A stretch of 64,000 bases of DNA from NCBI GenBank assembly GCA_947044365.1, contig OX345644.1, positions 2,421,237-2,485,236 of the forward strand, read 5' to 3'. Source of the stretch: Petrosia ficiformis. Lineage: Eukaryota > Porifera > Demospongiae > Haplosclerida > Petrosiidae. A program made the translations under genes and the position numbers. The stretch's first letter is position 1; every line of letters starts with the position of its first letter. Below, one piece after another: positions 52,035 through 62,572 of the stretch. Below the pieces are notes generated by a model, which was given only the letters and a program-made list of their open reading frames with translations, had not been told where the DNA came from and ran no database searches.

Positions 52035-55000
52035 ACATCTCTGATAACATCATGTAATTTCTCATTATTCTACCATTTTGTACAGGAAGTCAATGAAATT
52101 CGGTATCTAAGAAGCTTAATAATAGCTCTTCCTGGATACCAAATTGCATTGGCTTCCTGTACAAAATAGTGAAATGGCGAGCGATTAAATGTAAGCATTT
52201 GCCCTTTCGAAAATTATGTTACATATAATTATGATTTTATATATACATGTGGTCACTTAACAGTCTTGTTTAATACGATGTATATATTGTATTTATATCT
52301 TGTTCTCTTTTGTTCCTATAAATGGTCAGAGGAAGTAGACAGACAAATAAATAGATTGACGACCAAATAGATAGATAGCTAGATTGTCAGATAGATAGAC
52401 TGATGGAGATGGATTTATTGAATAGACAGATAGATAGAGATACATGTATTAATTGAATGTGATGTAGGATAATACATTGCTAACACTGTTTTCTGCACAG
52501 CTTTTCTTTCTATAGTTTCTTGATCCCTTTTCTATTGCTGTTTTGTTTTTTTGTTTGTTTTTTTTTCGTCCAAAGAGAAAGTTATTAGTAAGAAGGATAA
52601 CAAGTTATAAACTGTTATTAGACAGTAATGTCAGCTTACATCAGTGTTTTTGATAAGCTCATATGGCACACCATTGGCCCAAAGAGCTTCTAATTTGGCA
52701 CTGCACAGTTCTCTCTTTGGGCCAGTGGCGCAGTTAATTATGATTATATTCTCACTAACACCATTAAATCTTTGTTAATTGGCTCAATATGTATTCCCAA
52801 TGGCACACACACACTAACCATTGTTGAGCCAATTTGCCCCATGCTTCAAAACATATCCAAAACTCTGACTTACATGTATGTTTGAATTGGAATGCATGAA
52901 ACCATGCTCACTACATGTGTATGAATATTGTTACTTTCATTATTCAATTCACAAAGCACTGCCCTTTCTTTAAATTCCATCATTTCGTAAAGGAAGTTAG
53001 AATCATTTATTATTTAGATAGTACGCTTGTTATTCTTCCAATATGAAGTCATCACATCATAATTATGAGGTCATTGTGAATGTGGAAAGACTTGGTCTTC
53101 ATCACCAAAATTAATTAATACATAAACTGTTATTGCTCATAGTGTGTCCCCTTCTTATTTTCATCTCTCACATGTCTGTCCATCGTTATCATAAACAGGA
53201 ATTCTTTAGTGTATACAATAACATCAAGACTGCTAATCTGTTGAACCCTAAGGAATGTTATCATCTCATGAGAACTGGTAGTGGCATAGAACCCAGAAAA
53301 CCATATTGGTCAGTTCAAATCTCATCATTACAGTATACCTCTGATAAAAGACAGCCCTAAATACAAATGTAGCTCTAGGTAATGTTGAAACATCAATAGC
53401 TATTCTTTATATCAAAATAATGTTGTGATTATTATTTTGATAAATGATCATGCCCATGAAAAGGTTCAAAAATGTGGATTTGGCTTCAATAATTATCATA
53501 TGAACAATTTCAGTATCTCTGTTTTGTTTTGTTTAGTCCAAATTAGGAGCTAACTATACTATGGCTGGAACAGAATCACAGATCCTGTCTTTTACTATCC
53601 ATATATCCGTTCACAATAACAGTCAGGTACCCAGATAATTGCTCTGTAAATTCATGACTTGTTTACGCTAAAATATTCAGTATTACTTCACAGTAATCAC
53701 CTGCAATAGATGTTTATACAAGCAGCATTGGTGTTTTTACAGATCATTCTGCACTCTATAAGCCAAAAAAGCTGGTAAAACGAAGCAAGACACTTATCAA
53801 CCACCATTTTATTGCAATTTTCATTTCACATGTTTGGTTTCTGCACATGCCCAAACATTAAACTAGTACCCGGATACAAAAAAACAGGTCTGGATGTTCA
53901 GTATATGGATAATTGGGTATCTGTTCCGGCCCTAGTCTATACTTTCTAAAGGCACTTCTTTTTACTAATACAATGCATTGTGTGTTAATTAATTAACCTT
54001 TGACTAAAGGACAACTGAACGAGTCCAAGAGAACCCATATAAAGGCAGGGTTTCATGCAGGAATTTTTTGTAGGAGTGAGTACAATCAATTATATAAAGC
54101 ACACTGCTCCTAGTGGTGTTATGCTTCACTATGAAAGTTTAAGACTTCCTGCATTCTGAGGTTGCTTTTGATTGCTTAAAGCTGATGAAGTTGTTGTTAT
54201 TAAAAAAAGGTAGTCTACTTGTTATTACTACAGTCATAGTAGCTAATATTCAGTATTTAACTTTGGGATACCCCCTCCCCCTTTGTATAAAACCATGAAA
54301 GGTATTGATGGAGATGACTATGTTATAAGACAACTACTTTATGAAAATGAATGTGATGTTTACTCTTAAAAAAATTTCTATTTGTTTTCTTTCTCAACCT
54401 ATGATAACTATTCTTCTCTTTTTTGTTTAGGGAAGATCCTGTGAATCTAGATGGTGGAATATGGGTTTTTAAATGTAGAAAAGAGTATAGTGTAAGTAAT
54501 GACTGTATCTATGACAACAAGACTATGTATCATAAATACATGGGTTTTTAAATGTGACTGTATCTACGACAACAAGACTATTTATTAATAACACATGGGT
54601 TTTTAAATGTGACTGTATCTATGACAACAAGACTATTTATTAATAACACATGGGTTTTTAAATGTAGAAAAGAGTATAGTGTAAGCAAGTTCTGTAACTA
54701 TGACAACAAGACTATAATCCATTATATTATGAACATGTAATCTGTTAACATTGTGAGCTGTATGTACAATGAGGTACTGTAACTGACAACAAGGCTATAA
54801 TGCAATATAAATTAATGAACATGTAATCCATTAACAAGACTACATCATGAAATAATGACATATACAATGTGTATTAGTTAACCAGATTGAATGTTCAATA
54901 TGTATATCTATGCTAGTGTTGTTTTTAATTTGACTGGTTTCTCAAACTTGGATTTAATTAAATAATAAGGCTTACTAAAAGGGTTTTGGTTATCAACCAG

Positions 55001-56979
55001 AAGACCTATAATTTAGTTATAGTTTAGTTTAAAATGCCTTACTAAAGGATGTTTTATTTATATATAGTAAAGCAACAAGATATATAGAGAAAAAAGCATC
55101 CCTATGACTGCTTTGTGGTGTCCATCATTCAGTAATCATGGCTGACTTTAATCATGCCTGAAACACAACAGCCTATTATAGTTATTATTTTGATATCTAC
55201 TATCCTTACCTTTTAAAGGACCTTGTAGATCTTTAGGAATATATTTCAGGTAGAATAGCTAGCTATTAGTTCCACTTTCTACATATGCAAGCAGCTTTAT
55301 TTTAGCTGGTCTGTAGAGCTCAAGCATGCGTTCCATTACGCACCACGCCCGTTAATTGACCGAGCCCCCCGGAATGACACAACTTCCTTAACTATATACA
55401 TGTATACAACGCATATTTGCATAAGTGGGAAAGCAATAGGGATGGCCATAAATTACCAATATACAAGTAATGTACTTAAATATGACATATTTCTTGTTAT
55501 TAGGTAACTGTGTGGTTGGAATTGCTTCTAGCAGCCATCGGAGAACAATTCTTTGATTGTACTGCAGAAGGTCTGATGGCACAATCATATCAATCCACAT
55601 CCTTTCTTTCAATCCATTCATCTATGGATTTGTCCTTTTATCTATCTATCCATTTATTTTCCAATTTTTCATCAATCTATTCATCTTTCCATTCTGTTCA
55701 TCTATTCATCAATCCATTCATCCATCCAATGAATTAATTATTCATTGGTTATTAGGAGATGATGTTGTTGGTGTTAGTATTAAAATCCGTGACTTTGAAA
55801 CAGACACTCTACAAATCTGGAACGAGAAGGCTGTTCACAGTGCATCAGCAACAGTAAATAAGGACTATGACCTCACAATAGTTTTCAACACATATGACTT
55901 TAGTTATAGTTATAGTTATAGTAATACGCATGTAGTTATTGTAGTATAGTTAACAATCACAGTGCCAGAATGACTGTACTAAAAAGTGTTTTAGCTATAA
56001 AGTCTGTTCACATTCACAGAGACCTCAAGAGGTGATGACTTTATATGTACTATAATGTACAGTTTAATGTCATAAGGTTAATACATGATTATACTGTGTG
56101 ACTCAGTAATGAAGTACACAAAAAAGATTGGGAAAGATAATATGAAGAGAAAATATTCGTTGATATTCCAAATTAAACTTACGAAATGTTTAAATGTTTC
56201 TGAGGTCAAGGTGAACGTGAATTACCTTTAGTTAGTTCTACTATGTGTTTAGATTCATTCATAATTACATGTACGTACAGTACTCACATAATTTGGTTCT
56301 ATTAGGTTATGGAAAAGGTTAGAGAATTGTTACCAGATATGGAAATATGGGATCACTATTCATGTAAGAAAATATAATCAGCTACAAAATAAAATACTTC
56401 ATTTCTTCTATTTGCAATATTTTATGAAACATAAAGATACTATTGATTGCTGTGGATATGCATATCTGAAATCTGACCAAGATTATTTTGATATTAGTTA
56501 AACCCTACCCCTAATCCTACATAAATAAACCACATAATGATATTCATGAGATTTTGAGGACATAAAAGTTTTTAATTGTTTGCCTCAACACTGAGTTCAA
56601 TATTTAGTCTTCCACATACGTGTTATGTGCCACACCCATCCATATTTACATAATCAATCATAAAGATTGTTTAATATTCTCTCTTACAGCAATCAAAGAA
56701 AAGTTGTCTGGTTCACGTCCTTTTTACCCTCCTACTCAGTATCGGGCATCTCCACCTCCTCCTTCATTTCAAACTCATCCTTACCCACGTGGAAATCTTC
56801 CTTCTCTTCATTCTTACCCTCGTCAACCCTTTCCTCCTAGAGGACATGCGAGTGGATATCGAAGAGGTGGACAACCAGAATACTTCCGTTATCACCCTCA
56901 GTATCGTCCTCCTTTCCAACCTCCCATTCGTTTCCCACCTTCTAATGTTTCTGTCTCTCCTTCTCGTCCTCTCTCCTGA
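49899..56979 (+). CDS. EIF4E3: eIF4E family member 3 (cap-binding), with a long C-terminal tail, 8 exons
   Basis: eIF4E3 is a class III cap-binding protein. Exons: 49899-50170, 50941-51010, 53199-53308, 54431-54491, 55504-55570, 55756-55853, 56306-56363, 56690-56979. The joined frame is about 341 aa; human eIF4E3 is 224. The core matches class III: SSWTFWFER (the first cap-stacking tryptophan position is not W in this class), IYTVNTI, FFSVYNNI, YHLMRTG, YWEDPVNLDGGIWVFK, LELLLAAIGEQFFDC, DDVVGVSIKIRDFETD and IWNEKA. The N-terminal 80 residues are serine/proline-rich (SPGPDK). Exon 8 adds about 95 residues after the fold, rich in proline, arginine, tyrosine and phenylalanine (YPPTQYRASPPPPSF, SYPRQPFPPRGH), not found in vertebrate eIF4E3. 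The start is the first ATG after the short shared promoter. It is classed as EIF4E3 rather than EIF4E2 because of the VYNNI and GEQFFDC blocks. Confidence 0.92.
50355..50725 (-). mobile_element. MITE family B copy
   Basis: Inverted relative to 38940-39230. Ends are AAAGTTTCCCTGTGATTGCT and GCAATCATGGGGATGGCCAT. It contains ATATTTCACGTACAACAGCT, TCCAGTTTCTACGTAAGCTA and CAGGCCCATTAATTGACTGA. It lies in EIF4E3 intron 1. Confidence 0.75.
51045..51245 (+). mobile_element. MITE family A copy
   Basis: One of the best-preserved family A copies. It starts TTTTTGATAAGCTCATATGG and ends GAGCCAATTTGGCCAAAC. It lies in EIF4E3 intron 2. Confidence 0.75.
51576..51648 (+). tRNA. tRNA-like sequence, anticodon GGA
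   Basis: 73 nt. Acceptor GCCTTGG/CTGAGGC, D arm GCTC...GAGC, anticodon stem TCTGT/ACAGA with loop CTGGAAT (GGA), T arm GTGGG TTCGAAT CCCAC, discriminator A. The A and B boxes (TAGCTCAGTTGG, GGTTCGAATCC) are intact, so RNA polymerase III could transcribe it. A serine tRNA should have a long variable arm, which is absent, and it sits at the head of a repeat. It is probably a SINE head. Confidence 0.5.
51885..51957 (+). tRNA. tRNA-like sequence, anticodon GGA (second tandem copy)
   Basis: Identical to 51576-51648 except AGCTCGGT for AGCTCAGT in the D arm. The same fold and the same doubts apply. Confidence 0.48.
52645..52850 (+). mobile_element. MITE family A copy
   Basis: TTTTTGATAAGCTCATATGG ... 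GAGCCAATTTGCCCCATGC, about 200 bp, very similar to the copy at 51045-51245. It lies in EIF4E3 intron 2. Confidence 0.75.
54455..54700 (+). repeat. Tandem duplication of the 3' end of EIF4E3 exon 4 with its donor
   Basis: The end of exon 4 (GGGTTTTTAAATGTAGAAAA, then GAGTATAGTGTAAG) is copied into the following intron. Complete copy at about 54653-54687; partial copies (GGGTTTTTAAATGTGACTGT) at about 54542 and 54598. Each lies with the phrase ATCTATGACAACAAGACTAT. The copies lack a 3' splice site, so they are relics, but one retains a usable-looking GTAAGC donor. Confidence 0.82.
55095..55455 (-). mobile_element. MITE family B copy
   Basis: Begins AAAGCATCCCTATGACTGCT and ends GCAATAGGGATGGCCATAA. 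It contains AATATATTTCAGGTAGAATA, TTCCACTTTCTACATATGC and the CCCGTTAATTGACCGAGCCC block. It lies in EIF4E3 intron 4. Confidence 0.75.
55995..56240. mobile_element. MITE family C copy
   Basis: Ends are inverted: GTCTGTTCACATTCACAGAG on the left, and CAAGGTGAACGTGAATTACC on the right. It contains TGACTTTATATGTACTATA and TTAATGTCATAAGGTTAA. It lies in an EIF4E3 intron. A second complete copy is at 59245-59635. Confidence 0.7.
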
Positions 56980-57904
56980 ACTGATATTTTTTTGCAAATT
57001 TTCTCTCATTTTTATAAACCATTAATTTTCTAGAATGAGACTAATCTTTGATTAGTTAGTATATACTTGGCATTGTTTTCATTTGTTTCATTTATTGTTT
57101 GTTGTAAGCACGGTATTTTAACCACAATATTTTAACCACATTATTGCAACTACAAATCTGGTCCGGATGTTGTTATTATGAGTCACAGTATAAAAATTAA
57201 TTACGTTGTATATGTAGGCAAGTATTACATTTGTAAAAGCATTCTTAACCAGAGTAGTGGGTTTCTATTTATGGTGGCAAATGCTTGCACAAAGAACTGC
57301 CCACATGTAAATTAGTCACATACATAGTGTGTATGAATAAATGTATCTTGACTTGATATAAAAAGACTGACCAATTTAAAACAGCAGTTTTATGTATGTA
57401 TAATTATAAGTATGTAATAATTATTATATTAAATTCAATCTCGAGCAGCCTTGGCAACATGATATGCTGTTTATCATAATTGCCTATTAATTTTTATATT
57501 TTTATCATGTCTTAGCGCTCAGTCTAATGGTCTTCAGTATGTGTCTAGCGTTGTGACATCAACATTGTGATTTAATGATGTTATATTCCTTCTCATAGAG
57601 TCTGAGACATAACTGCCTCATAATTAGATTAATTAATTTGATTACAATTGGTAGCAAATGAATGGTAACCCGGAAACACATAATTATTCTTTAGATTGTA
57701 TTATGTGTATTGAAGTTTCAATAACTACACAATATACATTATCTATTTAACTCTTATTAAATGTGACCAAACATTGTTAAGTAATTCATTGAATTTATTT
57801 ATTAGTGTATATAGATAAACATAAATATTTGTGTTTCAAATTCAGTACATTGCTCAACTGATGGTTAGTCACATTCAATTGAAGTTGAATACGTACATGT
57901 TTTT
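56980..57904. other. EIF4E3 3' flank, no gene seen
   Basis: Non-coding AT-rich DNA. GAATAAATGTATC near 57335 is a plausible polyadenylation signal for EIF4E3, about 350 bp past the stop. From about 57770 to 57880 the sequence matches the repeat arms at 59945-60290 (TGTTAAGTAATTCATTGAAT, GATAAACATAAATATTTG). Confidence 0.5.
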
Positions 57905-58330
57905 TTATGGCCCGTAGGGCCATCCCTATGATTGCTTTCCCACGGGTTCGATGTATGTTTATATATATAATTATATATATATTCTTGTGTCACCTACGCG
58001 AGTATGCGTTGTATACGTAGTTAAGGAAGTTACATCATTCCCGGGGGGCTCGGTCAATTAATGGGCGTGGCGCGAAAAAGAACGCGCGATCAAGCTCTAC
58101 ACGCCAGCGAAAGAAAGCTGTGTAGCTTACGTAGACACTGGAACTAATAGCTAGCTATTCTACCTGAAATGTATTCTTAAAGTTCTACAAGGTTCTATAA
58201 AAGGTAAACAGAGTATATAATCAAAATAATAACTATAATAGGCTGTTGTGTTTCGGGCATGATAAAGTCAGCCATGATTCTGAATGCTGGACACCATAAA
58301 GCAATCATAGGGATACTTTTTTCTCTATAT
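57905..58330 (+). mobile_element. MITE family B, most complete copy
   Basis: About 425 bp. It starts CCGTAGGGCCATCCCTATG and ends GCAATCATAGGGATACTTTT, inverted ends of about 20 bp. It contains TCATTCCCGGGGGGCTCGGTC, GGGCGTGGCGCG and CTACGTAGACACTGGAACTA. No ORF of its own, so it is non-autonomous. Confidence 0.8.
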
Positions 58331-58667
58331 ATACTTGTTGTATATACTATTTACATGTACCATGTTAATAGTATATACAAAAAAAGTGTATACTATAAAA
58401 TTAATAGTATATACTCATTTTTACAGCATACACATTACTAAAGTTATAGGGGGGAGAAATACCTTTGAAAGATAAAATATAAAATATAAAATATAAAACC
58501 AAAACAAAAGATAGGATAAAGAGTCCTCGGACACATGCGTACACATTAACAACTTAGAAGAACTAAAGAAGATAAAAAGTGAGCATGGCAAGGGAAAGAT
58601 AATATATATATATATACATACTTATTTAAGTTGAAAATAATAAATAGATTTGCAAATTGCGATAGGT

Positions 58668-59040
58668 TCAATTTATCATGGGCCTGGAGCTGGACCAGGT
58701 AATTTGTTTGTGTGCCAGGAATATTTGGTGAGAACAAGCAATAACGACCTTGGCAGCCTCAAGAAGGATGGAAGTGACCAAACTAGAACTGTCTTGGGAG
58801 ACAATGTGTGAAATGGCTTCCAAAGAAGATGATGGCAAATGACCTAATGATCCAATTTCAATAGTGTCGTAAGATGGACTCCATCCAATAACTTTTAAAT
58901 CAGATATCAGGTAATTGTACTCTGGTTTATTTAATTTTCGTTCTCTAGCCTGATTGAGGCCATTCTGTGAGTTTGTCGGGATAGTAAGTTCTAGTAGGTG
59001 GATCTGCTTACAGAGAGAATTGACTATAAGTTATAATTGA
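58668..59040 (-). pseudogene. Retroelement ORF, C-terminal fragment
   Basis: An open frame of about 120 codons with no start, ending in TGA. It contains LLELTIPTNSQNGLNQARE, NYLISDLKVIGWSP and TIEIGSLGHLPSS, ending with AAKVVIACSHQIFLA. From memory this pattern occurs at the C-terminus of retroelement polyproteins in sponges and cnidarians, downstream of the reverse transcriptase. It may belong to the same family as the remnant at 32100-33665, but the two do not overlap in protein region. It is a truncated insertion. Confidence 0.65.
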
Positions 59041-59244
59041 GATTGCATATACACATCATTAAAATTATACGATAAGATTGAAAAAAAAATTAAACAAACA
59101 AAAAAAAAGTTGAATATACATATTTCTAAAGTAACTTCTTCGTTATTAGAACACAACCAATGTGATGTGTCTCAAAAATGATCCTTCTTAATAGTAATGG
59201 ACTATCAAAGATGCTACTGAGGCTAATATATGCCTATTTTAATT

Positions 59245-59635
59245 AAGGTCTGTTCACATTCACGATGTCCTCAAAAATAGGATGCGATGACTTTATATGT
59301 ACTATAGTATATAGTTTAATGTCATAAGGTTTAATACATGATTATACTGTAACTTTTAATAACTTATATGTAATAAATTATAGTGTATAATGTATTGTCA
59401 TAAGGTTTAATACATGATTATACTGTAACTTTTAATAACTTATATGTAATATAGTGTATAATGTATTGTCATAAGGTTAACACATGATTATGCTGTAGCT
59501 CAATAACAAAGCAATGGATTGAAAAAGAACGGGAAGAATAATTATATGAAAATCGTGCAGGTAAAATGATCATTCCAAACTAAAGTTATGAACACTTTTC
59601 TGAGGACAGGTGAATGTGAATGACTTTTAGTATCA
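59245..59635. mobile_element. MITE family C copy
   Basis: Ends GTCTGTTCACATTCACGATG and GACAGGTGAATGTGAATGAC, inverted. Inside is a tandem duplication of about 65 bp (TTTAATACATGATTATACTG ... ATAGTGTATAATGTATTGTC) absent from the 55995-56240 copy. Confidence 0.7.
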
Positions 59636-59944
59636 CAGTTGAGAATAGTTCATATTATAATTATGACTGATTGGAAAAAATCCTAATTCATACATTTAGT
59701 GGTATGAATACACATGTATTATGTATGATGCTAGCTTATATTCGTTACTTTCAGTATCAGTTGAGAGCAGTTTATAATGTACAACTGATTAGAATAGCCA
59801 TTATAATTATTACTCTCATATATACACACACATACTCACTGATATGAATGTATGTGTATTATGTATAAGTATATTAAACTAATTTTTAATGAATGTAATA
59901 CACACACATTATATATATTATATTCAGATCCCACTGAACATTAC

Positions 59945-60290
59945 CAACCACTGTTAAGTAATGCATTGAACTTTTTAGGTAGATAAGCATAAACATTTAT
60001 TTACGAGAATGGAACGTTTGGTATCAGTTGATTAGTAATACATAGAGCTGTATAATAAACTAAACATTGGAATCACAAGCCACACAAATGATTTGTGTGT
60101 GAAGGTCGTTTCCCAAAAAAATTAAACTAAACATTCATTCATATTATACCAGACAGAGGTCATACAAATTATGATGATATAGGTTTGTAGTATCAACTGA
60201 TACTGAACACTATTCCATTCTCGTAAATAAATGTTTATGTTTATCCACACTGAAAATTCAACGAATTGCTCAACAATGGTTGTTTACGTT
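59945..60290. repeat. Inverted repeat upstream of the fibrinogen-domain gene
   Basis: The left arm (about 59945-60030: TGAACATTACCAACCACTGT ... GAATGGAACGTTTGGTATCAG) is mirrored by about 60190-60290 (GTATCAACTGATACTG ... CCATTCTCGTAAATAAATGT ... CAACAATGGTTG). It lies 140-490 bp before the ATG and may overlap the promoter. The sequence also resembles 57770-57880. Confidence 0.65.
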
Positions 60291-60430
60291 CTCAAGTGAA
60301 TATAAAAGGAAGGATTCTAACAGGAGAAATACAAACTGTTGATTAACGGTAACATAAAATCTCATCGTAACCTCATCATCATTAAATATTACCGATAGCT
60401 CATTACTGAACTCATCATCCAGTGTTCATT

Positions 60431-61618
60431 ATGGGTGTCCTGAAAGTGTTCATGTACACAATTGTTGTGTTCTACCTCATTTCTTACATCAATCCTGTCT
60501 ATGGTAACTGTCCCGAAGATGAATCAACTACTTCAACTTCCACTATTACAGCACCACATCAAGTGAGTATACAAGCATTATTTGTTGAATATTATTGATA
60601 AATATTATACAGGTCTCTACAACTACTGTGGTGCCTACACATGCAACAGCAGGACAAACAGTGGATCCAACATCTACAAATATACTTCCCTCCCCTTCAA
60701 TTAGCTTTGGATCAAGGGATACAACAACTGTATTATCCTCTCCTGTGGTATCCACTGGTACAGACAGATCAGTGTACACTATACCTACACCAACTCCTGA
60801 TGAGTCATCAACTACTATTCCATATTCTCCATTCACAAATAACACCAGTGTGAATGCTCCAGCAGGTAAACCAAATATTATCATACTGATAAATTAAGTA
60901 CTAATTCATGTCATTTAGAATGTCCAATGGTTCCTGATTGTAAGACATGGTTTGAATATGGTGTTAAGAAAAGTGGTGTTTATCCTATTAGTCCGGATGG
61001 AAAGACTCCATTTCAGGTATAATTAGTGTACTATTCATCATGATGTCAATTGTGAACATGGGCTTCTCTATAATATAGGTCTATTGTGATATGGAAACTG
61101 ATGGTGGTGGATGGACTGTTTTTCAGAGGAGGAAGGATGGATCAGTTGACTTCTATCGTAATTGGGTTGACTATGAGGAAGGTTTTGGTGATCTCAATGG
61201 AGAATTCTGGTTGGGACTAAGTAAGATACATCGTCTAACTCAAGATGGAACAGACTACACACTGAGAGTAGATCTGGAGGACTTTGAGAATGAAACACGT
61301 TATGCTAAATACTCTACATTTAATATTGGAGACAATACTACTGACTATACTATCACTGTGGGAGGATATTCTGGTGATGCTGAAGATTCATTAGCATATC
61401 ACAATGGAAGAAAATTCACTACTAAGGATAGAGATAATGATCAATACTTTCTTAATTGTGCTGTTTGATTCAGTGGAGCTTGGTGGTATTATGATTGTTA
61501 TTACTCAAACCTCAATGGTGTTTATCTTAACAAAATTAATCCAAAAGGAGTTAACTGGCGTTATTTTAGAGATTTACACTCTCTTAAATTCACAGAGATG
61601 AAACTTAAAAGACAGTAA
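60431..61618 (+). pseudogene. Secreted fibrinogen-domain (FReD/ficolin-like) gene with an in-frame stop
   Basis: Exons 60431-60562, 60613-60865, 60919-61016, 61079-61618, all in phase. Residues 1-25 are a signal peptide (VFMYTIVVFYLISYI). Residues about 26-128 are a serine/threonine/proline-rich linker. From about 135 the fibrinogen C-terminal domain starts: CPMVPDCKTWFEYG, VYCDMETDGGGWTVFQRR, FYRNWVDYEEGFGDLNGEFW, then YSGDAEDSLAYHNGRKFTT. At 61466-61468 (codon 291) the frame meets TGA inside the usually conserved NCAV...GAWWY block, yet the same frame continues with FSGAWWYYDCYYSNLNG to a natural TAA at 61616-61618. The domain would be cut before its calcium/ligand-binding end. So it is either a recently broken gene, a null allele or a sequencing error. 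Ficolin-like FReD proteins act in innate recognition or adhesion; the role here is unknown. Confidence 0.85.
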
Positions 61619-62298
61619 ATGAATAAACTTCATACAATGTATTTGTAATGTTTAATATACATGTACGTTACAAGATTTAATTAATTGATATATTTCTAGC
61701 ACCACTCTAAAATATTTGTACTCTAAAATATTTGTAAGTGTTTATTTATGTAGTATTTTGATTGTGGTTAAGAAAGTTCTTATAATAAATAAATTCAGTT
61801 TGTGAAATTGAAACTAATATATATTATATATATATATATTTATTTATATATAATTATATATAATATATTATGTATATGTTATGTCATGCCATGAGTGCTA
61901 TATCAGGTTTGGGCATGACATAACTCATGACTTCAAAGTCATGTTCATACAACTTAATGAAGCCACAAACCACACAGGGCACGTATCAAACCACGGTGCA
62001 CATAGCACACTGTTGGAAGCTTTGAAGGGTGACTGCTAACTAATCACAGTGCAGGAATATATATGCACTCAGTGCACTGTATGTGATTAGGAAGCTTTGA
62101 AGGGTGGATTCATCATGACATATATATATATATATATATATATAAACAATATGTAACAATTTTTGCATTTGATATCAATTGATACTAACTAATGAATTGG
62201 TGCAAAATGAATAATTATCAAGTATTTTATATACCGTCAATACCACACACAATAACAACTAAGTATACTAGTACAATAAAAAAAATTATTTTTAAAAT
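61619..62298. other. Intergenic, low-complexity, no gene seen
   Basis: Contains TA arrays (61818-61865, 62117-62143), an inverted pair (GTTATGTCATGCCATGAG against GGGCATGACATAACTCATG, 61878-61930) and a twice-present AGGAAGCTTTGAAGGGT phrase. AATAAACTT at 61622 is a possible polyadenylation signal for the fibrinogen-domain gene. Confidence 0.5.
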
Positions 62299-62500
62299 GT
62301 TGGAGATTCATTAGTATATCAGGAAATTCACTACTAAGGATAGAGATAATGATGGTTGGAGTAGTAACTGTGCTGTTGTATGGAGCTTGGTGGTACAAGT
62401 GTTGTCATTCCTCAAACTTCAATGGTCTTTATCTTGGACCTGGGACCTCATGAATCTTATGCTGATGGGATAGAGTGGTATCAATGGCTCAATATTATTT
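62299..62500 (+). pseudogene. Decayed second fibrinogen-domain fragment
   Basis: The DNA repeats the last part of the FReD exon: TTAGTATATCA, AAATTCACTACTAAGGATAG, AACTGTGCTGTTG, GGAGCTTGGTGGTACAAG and CAAACTTCAATGGTCTTTAT. In pieces it reads KFTTKDRDND, NCAV, GAWWY-like and NFNGLYLGPGTS, with frameshifts and stops. It is the remains of a neighbouring tandem gene copy. It has no stop at the position where the first copy is broken. Confidence 0.8.
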
Positions 62501-62572
62501 TTGAGCTGTTTATTTTTGTAATACCTTCTCCTGTACAGAGGATTGTTTCCTTCTAATAATACAACTTGTACT

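Larger units (their letters stand above)
51506..52060 (+). mobile_element. tRNA-derived SINE, two tandem copies of about 300 bp
   Basis: Two copies begin CTGCCTAGTATTAAGTTAAC at 51508 and about 51810. Each has CTGGCGTATGAGATGTTTGA, the tRNA-like head, a TTGCCTCAGGTG inverted echo of the tRNA 3' end, and a (TTTC)n tail ending CTACATCTCTGATAACATC. The copies are nearly identical, so the duplication is recent. The first copy is separated from the second by about 50 bp of unique sequence (TTAGGTTTGGTGTTGGCGTC). Confidence 0.85.

Noticed and set aside
61466..61468. Selenocysteine recoding of the TGA
   Set aside because: Fibrinogen domains are not known selenoproteins and no SECIS-like hairpin was evident downstream; mutation or error is simpler.
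61091..61601. Two separate genes in the fibrinogen-domain exon
   Set aside because: The parts before and after the TGA are one continuous frame of one fibrinogen domain. The overlapping 65-codon frame is a shadow.
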